DNA of 64,000 nucleotides, taken from positions 1-64,000 of the forward strand of contig NZ_CP101457.1 of NCBI RefSeq assembly GCF_024362485.1, in the 5' to 3' direction. The notes beneath the pieces are model-generated. The model worked only from the letters and a program-made list of their open reading frames with translations. It was not told the origin of the DNA and did no database searches. This DNA is from Natronobeatus ordinarius (GTDB lineage Archaea > Halobacteriota > Halobacteria > Halobacteriales > Natrialbaceae). This document shows, piece by piece, positions 9,732 through 19,717 of this stretch. Numbering within the stretch: position 1 is the first letter of the stretch; each line of letters opens with the position of its first letter. The position numbers and the translations under genes were made by a program.

Positions 9732-12674
9732 GTGTCTGATTGCGCGTGTAATTTCGATGTCGGGGACCGCGTCAGCTTCGCGGGCGGTGAAGGCGAGCTC
9801 GTCAAGATCAATCATCGACCATCGGGCCAGTGTCTGCTCCACATCCTGACCGACGGCGATGACTCGAAGAAGCTCCCTGCTGCAGTTGTTGACCTGATAG
9901 ACAGCAGCGACGCGCTGCTCGAGAAGGGCGAGTTCGATGATCCGGAACGGTTCAACCTCCGTGCCAAGGCAGCCGAACTAGATCTCGCCCATCGCCAGGA
10001 CCGATTCGTCGCGCTAGAAAACAACCGCATCGATATCGCTCCCCACCAGGTGAAGGCTGCACATGAGATCCTCACCTCTTACGACCATCGCTACCTCATC
10101 GGCGACGAGGTGGGCCTCGGGAAGACGATCGAGGCAGCGATCGTCATCGAGGAACTCGCTGCCCGCGGACAGGCAGATCGCGTGCTCATCGTCGCCCCTG
10201 CGCCGCTTACCACGCAGTGGCAGGAAGAACTCCGCGAGAAATTCGACACGAACTACGTCATCTACGACCGCGATTACGTCGAGGCCAAGAAGGACGCCTA
10301 CCCTGCCGAGAACGTCTGGTCGCACGAAGACCGTATCATCACCTCCATCGACTTCGCCAAACAGGACGACATGCGTTCGGCGCTGAAGAACGTCCAGGAG
10401 GACTGGGACATCGCCCTCTTCGACGAGTCCCATCACCTCACCGCTCGCCGTGAGGGGAAGCGCGGCGTCGACAAAACGGACCGATACAGGGTTGGGGAGG
10501 TGGTTTCTGAAACCTCCGACGGGTTGCTGTTCCTGACCGGAACACCCCATAACGGGAAGCGTGATCAGTTCTACTTCATGATCTCGCTACTCGATCCCTA
10601 TCGCTTCCGCGACGAACACGGTGTCGACAAAGAGGGACTGCAAGACCTGATGATCCGTCGATTGAAGGACGAGATGTACGAGGCGGACGGGTCGCCAATG
10701 TTCCCCGAGAAGAACATTCAGACGCTCCCGGTTGGGTTCACAGAGGAGGAACGGCAACTCTACGACGACATCACGGAGTACATCACCGAGCACTATAACC
10801 TCGCCAGCCGGGAAGAGAACGACGCTGCGGGGTTTGCAATGGTCCTCTACCAGAAACGCCTCGTCTCCTCGATCTACGCGATTCAGCAATCCCTCCGGAA
10901 CCGAATGGAGTCCATCAAGGCGGGCGGTGCCGACCCGAGCGACCTCTCTCCAGTTACGAAGAGTCTGCTCGATGAGTATCGGGAGGACCCCGAGATGCTC
11001 ACGGAGGCACAGCGTGAACACGTCGAAGAAGAGCTTGGAGGTGCCGTTGCCTCTGGTGATCCGGAGAAGATCGAAGAAGAACTCTCGATTGTCCGTGACC
11101 TCTACAACCAGGCAAAGTCCATTCAGGTGGACTCAAAGGCAGAAAAACTGCGGGAGTATGTCGATGGGATTCTGGAAGAGGACCCTGACGAGAAAATACT
11201 CATTTTTACTGAATACACAGACACGCTCGAGTACCTCAAGGGCCGGGTGTTCGGAGACAGGGATATCGCGGAAATATACGGCGATCTCACCCAGTCTCAG
11301 CGCCAGCAGCAGTTCAAGAAGTTCGAAGGCTCGGCGAACGTGATGCTGGCAACGGATGCCGCTCGGGAAGGACTGAACCTGCAGTTCGCGCACCTCATGG
11401 TGAACTACGACCTGCCCTGGAACCCGACCCGGATCGACCAGCGTATTGGACGGCTACACCGCTACGGGCAAAAGGAGACTGTCGAAATTCGGAACCTGTT
11501 CTTCAAGGACACACGTGAAAGCATAATTCTCGAGAGCCTTCTTGAGAGAATCGACGAAATCGAGGACACACTCGGAATGAGTTCGGACGTCCTCGGGCTC
11601 GTACTCGAAGACGTCGATCTAGAGGAACAGATCATGTCCGCACTCGCGACCGGACAGAGTCCCGATACCGTTGTCGACGAGCTCGAGGCCATCGTCGAAG
11701 ACCAAGAAGAGGCCGTCCAGCGCGTCGACAAGGAACTCCTCATCCGAGATAAGTTCGACCTGAGCAAGGAAGACCGCGATATCCTCGATATCGTCGAGGA
11801 GAGCGCTACTGATACGGTCAGTGACGAGGACATCGAATATCTTGTCAGAACCGTCTGTCAAGAGTTCGGTGGTAGCCTCGAAAACGTTCGTCCCGGTCCT
11901 GCCGAAGACGGTGGTGATGTGTTTGATCTGATCGTTCCTGATCGAGTTACCAGTGACGATGTCGCGAGCCGATATGACGGTGCAACCTTCGACCGTGAGA
12001 ACGCGCTTGCAGACGAAGATCTCGAATTTATTACACTCGACCACCCCGTGGTCCGGGCAATGATGGCGTACTGTCTTGATACAGATGTTGTTGGTGGACA
12101 GACGGCTATCCTCACTGGGGGAGAAGAACTGAACACACCAGGACTCCTTTGTCATTACCGGATTGGCTATCTCTCAGGAACAGGTGATACGGTGACTGAG
12201 AAACTCGCACAGGTCTACGTCACCCCCGATGGCACGATTCAGACCGAGAACATCCACATTACGGGTGGACTGCCCCCATCAGCTATCGACGGACATCCCG
12301 CAATTGGTACTGTGGCCGCGCAGGCCGAACGGCTCGTCTCGAAAGCAGACGATGTGGCCTGGGAACTCATCGACGACCTCGCACAAGAAGCACGCGCAGA
12401 CCGAGAGCGAGAAGTCCGCATTCGTCGGGAGCACGCCAAGAACTATTTCGAGTATCGGATGGAAGATCTCGAAGAACGAATCGAGCAATTCGAAAAACGT
12501 GACCGTGCAGGTGAAGATATGAGCGCAGTACTCGCAAAGCACCGCAGCGAGCTTGCTGAATTACGAGAGGAGAAAAATGCAGAGATGACCCGGCTTGATG
12601 GGGAAGAACAGGTCGTTCCCGATGAACCCGATCTCGTGAATATGGCCGTCGTCGTCGACGCCTTCAATAACTGA
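9732..12674 (+). CDS. drmD: DISARM SNF2-family helicase DrmD (copy 1)
   Basis: A 980-residue protein starting at GTG. Residues ~7-55 form a small SH3/KOW-like module (FDVGDRVSFAGGEGELVKI). The SNF2/RapA-like ATPase follows: Walker A GDEVGLGKT near residue 123, DExH box FDESHH near 231, FLTGTPHNGK, then the second RecA domain with ILIFTEYTDT, LATDAAREGLNLQFAH and RIDQRIGRLHRYGQ. The tail (from ~860) is coiled coil. DrmD is the marker helicase of class 1 DISARM. The next gene, drmMII, starts 48 bp downstream. A close paralogue follows at 14263. RapA-type remodelers share these motifs, but the neighbourhood decides for DrmD. Confidence 0.87.
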   Translation: MSDCACNFDVGDRVSFAGGEGELVKINHRPSGQCLLHILTDGDDSKKLPAAVVDLIDSSDALLEKGEFDDPERFNLRAKAAELDLAHRQDRFVALENNRIDIAPHQVKAAHEILTSYDHRYLIGDEVGLGKTIEAAIVIEELAARGQADRVLIVAPAPLTTQWQEELREKFDTNYVIYDRDYVEAKKDAYPAENVWSHEDRIITSIDFAKQDDMRSALKNVQEDWDIALFDESHHLTARREGKRGVDKTDRYRVGEVVSETSDGLLFLTGTPHNGKRDQFYFMISLLDPYRFRDEHGVDKEGLQDLMIRRLKDEMYEADGSPMFPEKNIQTLPVGFTEEERQLYDDITEYITEHYNLASREENDAAGFAMVLYQKRLVSSIYAIQQSLRNRMESIKAGGADPSDLSPVTKSLLDEYREDPEMLTEAQREHVEEELGGAVASGDPEKIEEELSIVRDLYNQAKSIQVDSKAEKLREYVDGILEEDPDEKILIFTEYTDTLEYLKGRVFGDRDIAEIYGDLTQSQRQQQFKKFEGSANVMLATDAAREGLNLQFAHLMVNYDLPWNPTRIDQRIGRLHRYGQKETVEIRNLFFKDTRESIILESLLERIDEIEDTLGMSSDVLGLVLEDVDLEEQIMSALATGQSPDTVVDELEAIVEDQEEAVQRVDKELLIRDKFDLSKEDRDILDIVEESATDTVSDEDIEYLVRTVCQEFGGSLENVRPGPAEDGGDVFDLIVPDRVTSDDVASRYDGATFDRENALADEDLEFITLDHPVVRAMMAYCLDTDVVGGQTAILTGGEELNTPGLLCHYRIGYLSGTGDTVTEKLAQVYVTPDGTIQTENIHITGGLPPSAIDGHPAIGTVAAQAERLVSKADDVAWELIDDLAQEARADREREVRIRREHAKNYFEYRMEDLEERIEQFEKRDRAGEDMSAVLAKHRSELAELREEKNAEMTRLDGEEQVVPDEPDLVNMAVVVDAFNN

Positions 12675-12721
12675 TCACAGTTCCGAACGACTTTCCTCAC
12701 TCCCACCGTTTCGTTCGCACA

Positions 12722-14110
12722 ATGGATTCGGGACCATCTGCTATCGATCTCTTTTGTGGCGCTGGGGGGCTCACCGAAGGACTCAGACGGGCTGGATACG
12801 ACGTACGCTGGGCGATCGATTATGACGAATCTGCCGTCGAAACATACCGTGAGAACCACGGCGATCACGCTATTCGGGCAGATATCCGTGAAACGCACCC
12901 TGCGGAAGATGGTCCCGATATCGAGCCGGGCGATCTTGACCTCGTTGCGGGAGGGCCACCCTGCCCATCGTTCTCTACGATCGGTCGTTCAAAGCTCGGC
13001 TCTCTCGAGGATCGCTCCGTCGATGAGGACGATCGGAACGTTCTGTATCTTGATTTCCTCCGGTACGTCAAGCATTTCCAACCACGGGCGTTCGTCATGG
13101 AGAACGTTCCCGGAATGTTGACCGACACAGTCACTGTCGAGTCAGACACAGTCCAAGAGTCTCTCCCGATCGGGCCAGGACAGGAGGTTGAGCAGTCCCC
13201 GGTTGGTGAAGAGGTTCCTGTTACAGAGATTATCCTTGAGGAAATGAAGGGGCTTGGCTATACTGTAGACTGGTTCCTCGTCGACGCAGCGGATTTCGGT
13301 GTTCCCCAGCATCGAGAACGGCTCTTCTTCATCGGCCGGCGAACAGGAAAGGCTCTACCGGAACTCACCCGGTGGTCCACCCACCGAGAGCCGACCGACC
13401 GAGAGAAAGAGCAGCAGATGCAGATTCGTCCCGAACTGAGGGACAGCACTGATGAAGCCCAAGAGACGTTCAATACTGGTTTATCCTCTGTCCTCCCCCC
13501 TTTTGAGGCCGATCGGGAATACAGACATCCCTACCTCACCGTCGCAGACGCAATTATGGACTTGCCGCCGATTTCCCCTGGTGGGGGGATGCCACCGAGG
13601 CAAGCAACTGAGTATACGCTTCCTCCCGTCTCCCCGTATCAGGAATGGGCACGAAATATCACAGATGGCGAGGACTGGGAGGATCAGCCCCTTCGTAACC
13701 ACGACGCACGCTGGCACAATCATCTCGACCTCTCGATATACAAGCTGCTTGGGCACGGCGTCGGCTGGAACATCGGTCAGGTAAGTACTGGGCTCCAACC
13801 ATACCGCGACGACGTGTTTCCCGATAAGTACAAGAAGCAGAATCCCGCGAAGCCAGCGTCGACAATTCTCGCACATATCCAAAAGGATGGGCACATGTTC
13901 ATCCACCCGTCGGAGGCTCGATCGCTCTCTCCTCGAGAAGCGGCTCGTCTACAGTCGTTCAAGGACACATACTGGTTCCCGGAAAGCCGGACAAACGCGT
14001 ACCGCCTGATCGGCAATGCGGTACCACCTCGACTCGGGGAGGCAGTCGGTGTTGCGATTCGCCAGACAATTCTTTCAGATAGGCACTCAAGCACAGCCAG
14101 TACATCGTGA
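12722..14110 (+). CDS. drmMII: DNA cytosine-5 methyltransferase DrmMII
   Basis: A 462-residue C5-cytosine methylase with all main motifs in order: motif I AIDLFCGAGGLTEGL, motif IV GGPPCPSFSTIG with the catalytic Cys, motif VI FVMENVPGM, motif VIII VPQHRERLFFIG, then a recognition region, and motifs IX/X (SPREAARLQSF, GNAVPP). In class 2 DISARM this enzyme marks host DNA. Here it sits between two class 1 helicases, in a locus that also carries the adenine methylase drmMI. It may therefore be a second self-marking activity with its own recognition sequence. Length and motif order are normal, so the enzyme should be active. Confidence 0.9.
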   Translation: MDSGPSAIDLFCGAGGLTEGLRRAGYDVRWAIDYDESAVETYRENHGDHAIRADIRETHPAEDGPDIEPGDLDLVAGGPPCPSFSTIGRSKLGSLEDRSVDEDDRNVLYLDFLRYVKHFQPRAFVMENVPGMLTDTVTVESDTVQESLPIGPGQEVEQSPVGEEVPVTEIILEEMKGLGYTVDWFLVDAADFGVPQHRERLFFIGRRTGKALPELTRWSTHREPTDREKEQQMQIRPELRDSTDEAQETFNTGLSSVLPPFEADREYRHPYLTVADAIMDLPPISPGGGMPPRQATEYTLPPVSPYQEWARNITDGEDWEDQPLRNHDARWHNHLDLSIYKLLGHGVGWNIGQVSTGLQPYRDDVFPDKYKKQNPAKPASTILAHIQKDGHMFIHPSEARSLSPREAARLQSFKDTYWFPESRTNAYRLIGNAVPPRLGEAVGVAIRQTILSDRHSSTASTS

Positions 14111-14221
14111 CGAGTACTTGTCTTATTTATAAGGGTCCGAAATCAGCTTGCTAACAGTGAGTTGGCTACTTGAGGTCAAAATACGATTGCGAAATACTGT
14201 CCAGAGCGTACTCATACTATC

Positions 14222-14262
14222 TGCCAAAGGGTTAATTATACCTGAATAACAATATTTGCAGA
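14222..14262 (+). promoter_or_regulatory. Probable promoter of the second drmD
   Basis: The 152-bp gap after drmMII is A/T-rich. The block GGTTAATTATACC lies ~27 nt before the GTG start at 14263, at the right distance for a haloarchaeal TATA box and a leaderless transcript. This suggests that the second drmD has its own promoter. Confidence 0.5.
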
Positions 14263-17200
14263 GTGTCAGACGAGAATCCGTTCAAACCCGGGGACAGGGT
14301 ATCGTTCTTCGGTGGAGAGGGAATCGTTGTTCGCGTAGATGATGATTGTCTCCTTATTCATACGGATGATGGTCGCATAGTTAAACAGAAACCGGATCTT
14401 CCCCTGGTGTCAAAGATGGTTGATTTTGAAAGCGGTGAGAAGGTACAGTTCCCCGGCGGCGAGGGTGAAATCATAAAGATCGAAAAGCGCCCTGATCGTG
14501 CCGATCTGCTCTACGTCCACACAACTGATGGCGGCCTCAAGACGGTACCTGCCGACAAGAAAGGAGTCGAACCGTTAGCGAGTATTGCAGACCAGCTCTC
14601 ACTTGAGCAATTCGACACGGGATCGAGGTTCGATCTCCTCGAAAAAGCCGTCCGTTTGGATCTCGCCTACCGATTTGATCGATTTATATCACTCGAGGGA
14701 AACCGGATTGATGTGACGCCCCATCAGGTCGAAGCAGCTCACGAGATACTGAGTTCGCACGATCAGCGCTACCTCATCGGCGATGAGGTCGGGCTCGGGA
14801 AGACCATCGAGGCAGGAATCGTTATCGAAGAGTTGCTCGCCCGCGGTCGGGCTGAGCGGGCCCTGATCGTCACTCCCGCCTCGCTCAAAACGCAATGGCA
14901 GGAGGAGATGAAGGACAAGTTCGATCAGGAGTACGTCATTTACGACCGCAATTACGTGAATAGCGTCTGTCAAACGGCTTCAAAAGACGAGGTGTGGGAA
15001 CAGGACGATCTAATCATTACTTCGATCGATTTTGCCAAGCAGGATGATATGCTCGAAGCCCTCGAGAATACCGAGTGGGACATTGCAGTCTTCGACGAAG
15101 CTCATCACCTGACTGCTCGAAAAGAGAACGACGGGTCGCTCAGTAAAACAGACCGATACAATGTCGGCGAGGCTGTTTCTCCCAACACTGATGCACTGCT
15201 CTTCCTGACCGGAACACCGCACAAAGGGAAACACGATCAGTTCTATCTCATGATCGATCTCCTGGAGCCATACCGCTTCGAGGATGAACACGATATTTCC
15301 CCAGAGAAGCTCCGAGATGTGATGATTCGACGTCTCAAGAGTAATCCGAATATGGTTCACTCTGATGGCTCTCCGATGTTCCCGGAAAAGAAGATCCACA
15401 CGCGCCCAGTCGAGTTCTCTGAACAGGAACACAGGCTCTATGAGGACATCACCGATTATCTCCAGAATCACTATCGACTGGGTGAAGAACAGGAATCGCA
15501 CACAGCTGGGTTTACGATGGTTATCTACCAGAAGCGACTGGTCTCCAGTATCCGTGCAATACAGCGCTCACTCGAGAAACGAGCTCGGATTTTGCGAAAT
15601 GGTGGCCAGAATGGGAGTCTCTCACTGGTAGTCAAGAAGCTGCTGCCACAGTATCGAGAACGACCAGAAACTCTCACCGATAAGCAGCGTGAGCGTATTG
15701 AAGATGAGTTGCAGGAAGTTTCTGGCGGTCAAGGTCCCGAACATTTAAAGAAGGAGCTGGAGGTTCTCGAAGGACTTATTGAGCGCGCTCGATCGATCAA
15801 TGTGGACTCGAAAGCTCGAGAACTTCGAGAGTTTGTGGAAGGTCTGCTTTCGAAGGACTCGGATGAGAAGGTTCTCGTATTCACCGAATACACGGACACG
15901 CTCGAGTATCTCCGTGACGAGGTTCTCGATGATCACGATATCGCCCAGATCCACGGATCGATGGGACAACAGGTTCGTCGAGAACAGGTCGAGAAATTCC
16001 GCAACGAGGCGAATGTGATGCTGGCGACCGATGCGGCCAGGGAGGGTATCAACCTCCAGTTCGCGCACATCATGATAAACTACGACCTGCCCTGGAACCC
16101 GATCCGTATCGACCAGCGGATGGGTCGTCTCCATCGATACGGCCAAACCCGAGACGTCCATATCCACAACCTCTTCGTAAACGATACTCGAGAAAGCGAG
16201 ATTCTCGAACAGCTGATCGAGAAAATCGACCGGATCGAAAGCGATCTCGGAATGCACTCGGACGTACTGGGAATGGTACTCGACGACAGTGATTTCGACC
16301 TCGAAGAGCGGATTATGGACGCGGTTACGAACAATGAGTCGAGTAAGAAAGTCGTCGACGATCTCGATAGAATTATCGAAGAACGCAAAGAGGCAGTGAA
16401 AACGGTACAGGACAACTTCCTCATCAGTGACCAGTTCGGAGAGTCCGATCTCGAAGAGATACAGGAGTTGATCGAGGAGAGCAGAAAGGATCACGTCGGT
16501 CAAAGCGAGGTTCGTGAGCTCCTCGAGCTGTTTTTCGTGGAGTTTGATGGAGAAATCTCAGAACGGAGTGACAGTCGCTACAGCGGAGAAGTGTTCTCAA
16601 TCGATGTCCCGGGGGTCATCGAACTGAGTAGCGACGAGATTCGTGGTTCGTATACGCGAGCAACGTTCGACCAAGAGATTGCGAAAGAGGACAGTAACCT
16701 GGAGTTCCTGTCGGTGAATCACCCCGTCGTACAGTCCATTGTTGAGTACTGCCTCGACGGGAACTGGATCGATGGGCGAACGGTAGTGAAACGTACCGCT
16801 GACGAGTCGGCTGAACTAGGTCTCAAGTGTAACTTCCGGCTCAGTTATGAAACGGCAGACGGGAGGAACGAGACTGAGGAATTCGTATCTCTGTATGTAA
16901 GCGGTGATGGGGACGTCTGGTCTGAAATACCCGATAGCGATAGTTCGATTTCACCGGACAAAGTCGGGGATCACCCGGAGATCGATCCGATAACAAAGAA
17001 CGCCAGAGAGCTGATTGATGTAGCCAAGAGAGAAGCACAGCACCAAGTTGAGGCGATGGCTGAAGAGGCAGAGAAGGAAAAAGAAGAAAGCGTTGACATC
17101 AAGCGTCAGCACGCGGAGCGGTATTTCGAAAACGCCATTGACACCTGGGAAACCCGTCTGGAGGGGTATCAACGGGATCACCAGAAAGAGAAGAATATGG

Positions 17201-17349
17201 AACTCCCGATTCGGAACGCGAAATCCAAACTTAAGGAGCTTCGTGAGCAGCGAAAACACGAATTCGAGCAATTACGAGAGGAAGAATCGGTTCTCCCGAA
17301 AGCCCCAGAACTGGTCAACGCTGCCGTGATAGTTCCAGAAAACACATGA
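14263..17349 (+). CDS. drmD: Second DrmD-like SNF2 helicase (paralogue)
   Basis: A 1,028-residue paralogue of the gene at 9732, with the same motifs in the same order: GDEVGLGKT, FDEAHHLTA, FLTGTPHKGK, VLVFTEYTDT, LATDAAREGINLQFAH, RIDQRMGRLHRYGQ. Unlike copy 1 it carries two tandem N-terminal KOW/SH3-like modules: FKPGDRVSFFGGEGIVVRV and ESGEKVQFPGGEGEIIKI. The C-terminal coiled coil is also kept. Start GTG at 14263 follows a plausible TATA box. The two proteins have diverged throughout, so this is not a recent duplication; separate substrates or a hetero-oligomer are possible. No drmA/B/C follow, so the island ends here. Confidence 0.82.
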   Translation: MSDENPFKPGDRVSFFGGEGIVVRVDDDCLLIHTDDGRIVKQKPDLPLVSKMVDFESGEKVQFPGGEGEIIKIEKRPDRADLLYVHTTDGGLKTVPADKKGVEPLASIADQLSLEQFDTGSRFDLLEKAVRLDLAYRFDRFISLEGNRIDVTPHQVEAAHEILSSHDQRYLIGDEVGLGKTIEAGIVIEELLARGRAERALIVTPASLKTQWQEEMKDKFDQEYVIYDRNYVNSVCQTASKDEVWEQDDLIITSIDFAKQDDMLEALENTEWDIAVFDEAHHLTARKENDGSLSKTDRYNVGEAVSPNTDALLFLTGTPHKGKHDQFYLMIDLLEPYRFEDEHDISPEKLRDVMIRRLKSNPNMVHSDGSPMFPEKKIHTRPVEFSEQEHRLYEDITDYLQNHYRLGEEQESHTAGFTMVIYQKRLVSSIRAIQRSLEKRARILRNGGQNGSLSLVVKKLLPQYRERPETLTDKQRERIEDELQEVSGGQGPEHLKKELEVLEGLIERARSINVDSKARELREFVEGLLSKDSDEKVLVFTEYTDTLEYLRDEVLDDHDIAQIHGSMGQQVRREQVEKFRNEANVMLATDAAREGINLQFAHIMINYDLPWNPIRIDQRMGRLHRYGQTRDVHIHNLFVNDTRESEILEQLIEKIDRIESDLGMHSDVLGMVLDDSDFDLEERIMDAVTNNESSKKVVDDLDRIIEERKEAVKTVQDNFLISDQFGESDLEEIQELIEESRKDHVGQSEVRELLELFFVEFDGEISERSDSRYSGEVFSIDVPGVIELSSDEIRGSYTRATFDQEIAKEDSNLEFLSVNHPVVQSIVEYCLDGNWIDGRTVVKRTADESAELGLKCNFRLSYETADGRNETEEFVSLYVSGDGDVWSEIPDSDSSISPDKVGDHPEIDPITKNARELIDVAKREAQHQVEAMAEEAEKEKEESVDIKRQHAERYFENAIDTWETRLEGYQRDHQKEKNMELPIRNAKSKLKELREQRKHEFEQLREEESVLPKAPELVNAAVIVPENT

Positions 17350-17570
17350 GTCAAGCATAATATTACCCTGACCTATTCACCCACACCCATCATATGATAT
17401 ATATTATTTAAGTTGGAAGAGAGTCTCCAAAAGATCTAACATCTATTGAGAGGATTTACCAGCATTGTCGACAACGAAAAGACTTCACGAGAGCGGGATT
17501 GCGTTGGCCTATGAGAAGTTCGTCAAGGCTGGGTACCGGATTTGACATCGTTCGCGAACACGGGGCAGAT

Positions 17571-17612
17571 TTAACCAACACGAGAGTCGTTGTGAGATGA
17601 TTTGTTGGTTAA
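17571..17612. repeat. 42-bp twin half-site element, copy P1
   Basis: Left arm TTAACCAACA and right arm TGTTGGTTAA, 22 bp apart. Same arms and spacing as the copies at 20252, 32861, 50644 and 53203. This copy lies inside origin A. Confidence 0.8.
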
Positions 17613-17636
17613 TCACGGTCTCTGCGAGGACGAACC

Positions 17637-18312
17637 CCCACACCCCGTGTGCGATATGAAATCGGGAAAATGGCGGGAGGGGTGTTTGAGGAGAGAGCCC
17701 ATGAAACAGGCAGAACAGACGATATCATCAAGGAGAGACTTCAAGGGGGGAAAATAGAAATAAGCTATGTATCAGGGAAACCTTTACATAGCCACTCTGT
17801 CAACCAGAACCGTATTGGAACTAGAGTCGGTCGAAATAAAACGGTACGTTTCATGATATGATCGCACTCTTTCACAGCTTGGTTCTTTCGTGAACTGGGT
17901 AGCTCTGTCGGTTCTACGCCTTCTCGTGGGCTCCCTCGCCATTTCCCGAGTTCTTCGGATGGTTCGTCCTTGCCTACCCTCTCGTCAAATTCATATCGCA
18001 CACGGGGTGTGGGGGTAACTTGCCGGTGAGATCCGATTTCACTCGGGATCGTCAAGAGCTATTCTCGGTACTATCCGGATTGAGAGCACGTCCGGTGTTT
18101 CATCTTGCACACGGGGGGTCCCTCCGCCAATTTCTTCTAACTCAACTCGATATCGGCGACTGCTCTATGAGCTATCCGGCATTTCATATCGCACACGGGG
18201 GGTCGTTCCGGCAAATTGATTTCGCCCGCGGTTACTATATCCTACCGACCACCCTCTACAAAAACGCCTCTATCGACTGATTTCGACTGATTTAACCTCG
18301 CACACGGTACCC
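17637..18312. repeat. Origin A Orc1-binding repeats, upstream set
   Basis: Five copies of a repeat with core TTCATNTCGCACACGGGG: near 17638-17662 (inverted), 17986-18014, 18097-18121, 18180-18205 and a shorter one at 18291-18312. The G-run and the inverted outer copy are typical of origin recognition boxes. The last copy runs into the promoter of orc1-A, so Orc1-A may regulate itself. Confidence 0.8.
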
Positions 18313-18328
18313 ATATTTATTTATACCC
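18312..18328 (+). promoter_or_regulatory. TATA box of orc1-A
   Basis: ATATTTATTTATACC lies 20-35 nt before the ATG at 18347 and directly after an origin repeat. The spacing fits a leaderless or very short-leader transcript. Confidence 0.6.
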
Positions 18329-18346
18329 TCGACTTAATCCCCAAAC

Positions 18347-19693
18347 ATGGCTGACGGCGACGATCAACAATCCCTCTCACAATCTATCAAAGGCCGTCTT
18401 CAAGAGGGCGTTCAGAACTCTGTATTTCGAGATAAGGGACTTCTCGACCCAGATGCTGTCATCGACGAGGACCGGATCGTGGGTCGTGATGACCAGTTGG
18501 ACGACATCATCACCTACCTTCGACCAGCATTGCAGGGGAACCGTCCTCCTAACATGCTCCTCTACGGGCCGTCGGGGACCGGGAAATCGCTCATCATCAA
18601 CGCGGTCTGTCAACAGGTTCTCGAACTCGCGAACTCCCAGGGAGACCGGTTCGGTGTTATCAAAATCAACTGCCAAACGATCAAGTCGCACGACCGCGCT
18701 GTCTATCGCTTGGCAAAGAATGCAGCTGATGAAGCCGGTGTCGACGTCGGCATTCCCCAAAGCGGTATTTCGACGGATCAGAAGCTCAATCGGTTCTACG
18801 AAATTTTGAGCAACAACTTCGATTCGGTCATCATCATCCTCGACGAGGTTGATCTTCTGGTGGGCCGGCAACGAGATCCGAACGACGAGCCGGCGTATTC
18901 GAAACTGCTCTACCAGCTGTCGCGAGCATCACAGCTCGGTCGTATCGAGGGGCACGTTTCCGTCGCTGCGCTCACGAATGATCCCCGGTTCATGGAGAAT
19001 CTTGACGGCCGGGCTGAGAGTTCGTTCAATCCACAAGATGTCGTCTTCCCAGACTACGACGCGAACCAACTGCAGTCGATTCTCGAACGACGTCGTGACG
19101 CATACCAAGACGATGTTCTAGAGGACGGTATTATTCCTCTCAGTGCTGCATTCGCCGCCCAGGACCATGGCGATGCTCGAAAGGCAATTGATCTGTTCCG
19201 GAAAGCCGGTGAGATCGCGGATCGGGCCGGTGAAGACACGATTCGTGAAGAGCACGTTCGCGGCGCCCAGAAAGAAGCTGAACGGGATCGGACGTTAACC
19301 CAGATGCAGGGGCTATCGACACAAAAGAAGCTCTCACTTTATGCCACCGCGATCGTCCCTGTCCACTCAAAGCGCAACCTGAATGCTGTTCCCAGCACGG
19401 TTGCTTACCGCGTATATCAGTATCTCACCGACCTGCTAGATGCCGACGAGAAATCCCGTGACTCGTACTTGCGGTACATGAGTGAGGCTGAGACCTACAA
19501 TTTCGTCACGTCGGCGAAACGAGGGCGTGGCTACGGGAGTGGCGTCCACAAGGAGTATACCTTCGTCGACGATCCAGAGGTGGTCGCCGAAACCCTTCAG
19601 GCTGACATCCGACTCGAACAAGCTGAGCACGAGGAGGCGCTCGTCAAATCTGTTGTCAACGCACAGATAGACGATTTCTTCGAGGGGAGCTAA
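18347..19693 (+). CDS. orc1: Orc1/Cdc6 replication initiator (origin A)
   Basis: A 448-residue AAA+ initiator. Visible motifs are Walker A LLYGPSGTGKSLII near residue 73, Walker B IIILDEVDLL near 165, a sensor-1-like ALTND, and the C-terminal winged helix with RGRGYGSGVHKEYTF. It binds the repeats found on both sides of the gene and loads the replicative helicase. It sits inside its own origin: repeats at 17.6-18.3 kb and again at 19.72-19.87 kb. It is clearly homologous to the initiator at 46337, but the repeats of the two differ, so each probably drives its own origin. Confidence 0.95.
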   Translation: MADGDDQQSLSQSIKGRLQEGVQNSVFRDKGLLDPDAVIDEDRIVGRDDQLDDIITYLRPALQGNRPPNMLLYGPSGTGKSLIINAVCQQVLELANSQGDRFGVIKINCQTIKSHDRAVYRLAKNAADEAGVDVGIPQSGISTDQKLNRFYEILSNNFDSVIIILDEVDLLVGRQRDPNDEPAYSKLLYQLSRASQLGRIEGHVSVAALTNDPRFMENLDGRAESSFNPQDVVFPDYDANQLQSILERRRDAYQDDVLEDGIIPLSAAFAAQDHGDARKAIDLFRKAGEIADRAGEDTIREEHVRGAQKEAERDRTLTQMQGLSTQKKLSLYATAIVPVHSKRNLNAVPSTVAYRVYQYLTDLLDADEKSRDSYLRYMSEAETYNFVTSAKRGRGYGSGVHKEYTFVDDPEVVAETLQADIRLEQAEHEEALVKSVVNAQIDDFFEGS

Positions 19694-19717
19694 CACGAAG
19701 AGACGCCGACTCCGAGT

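Larger units (their letters stand above)
17390..18346. other. Replication origin A (upstream arm)
   Basis: About 1 kb without a convincing gene between the DISARM island and orc1-A. It starts with a very A/T-rich stretch (ATATGATATATATTATTTAAG, near 17392-17412) that could be the unwinding element. It then holds a 42-bp twin half-site element and five spaced repeats of the type seen on the far side of orc1-A. An A/T-rich intergenic region with repeats next to an Orc1/Cdc6 gene is the usual haloarchaeal origin layout. Around 17460-17545 there are short broken coding fragments that I cannot assign. Confidence 0.75.

Noticed and set aside
17649-18280. Short open frames inside origin A
   Set aside because: They run through the origin repeats and have no homologous counterpart in origin B.
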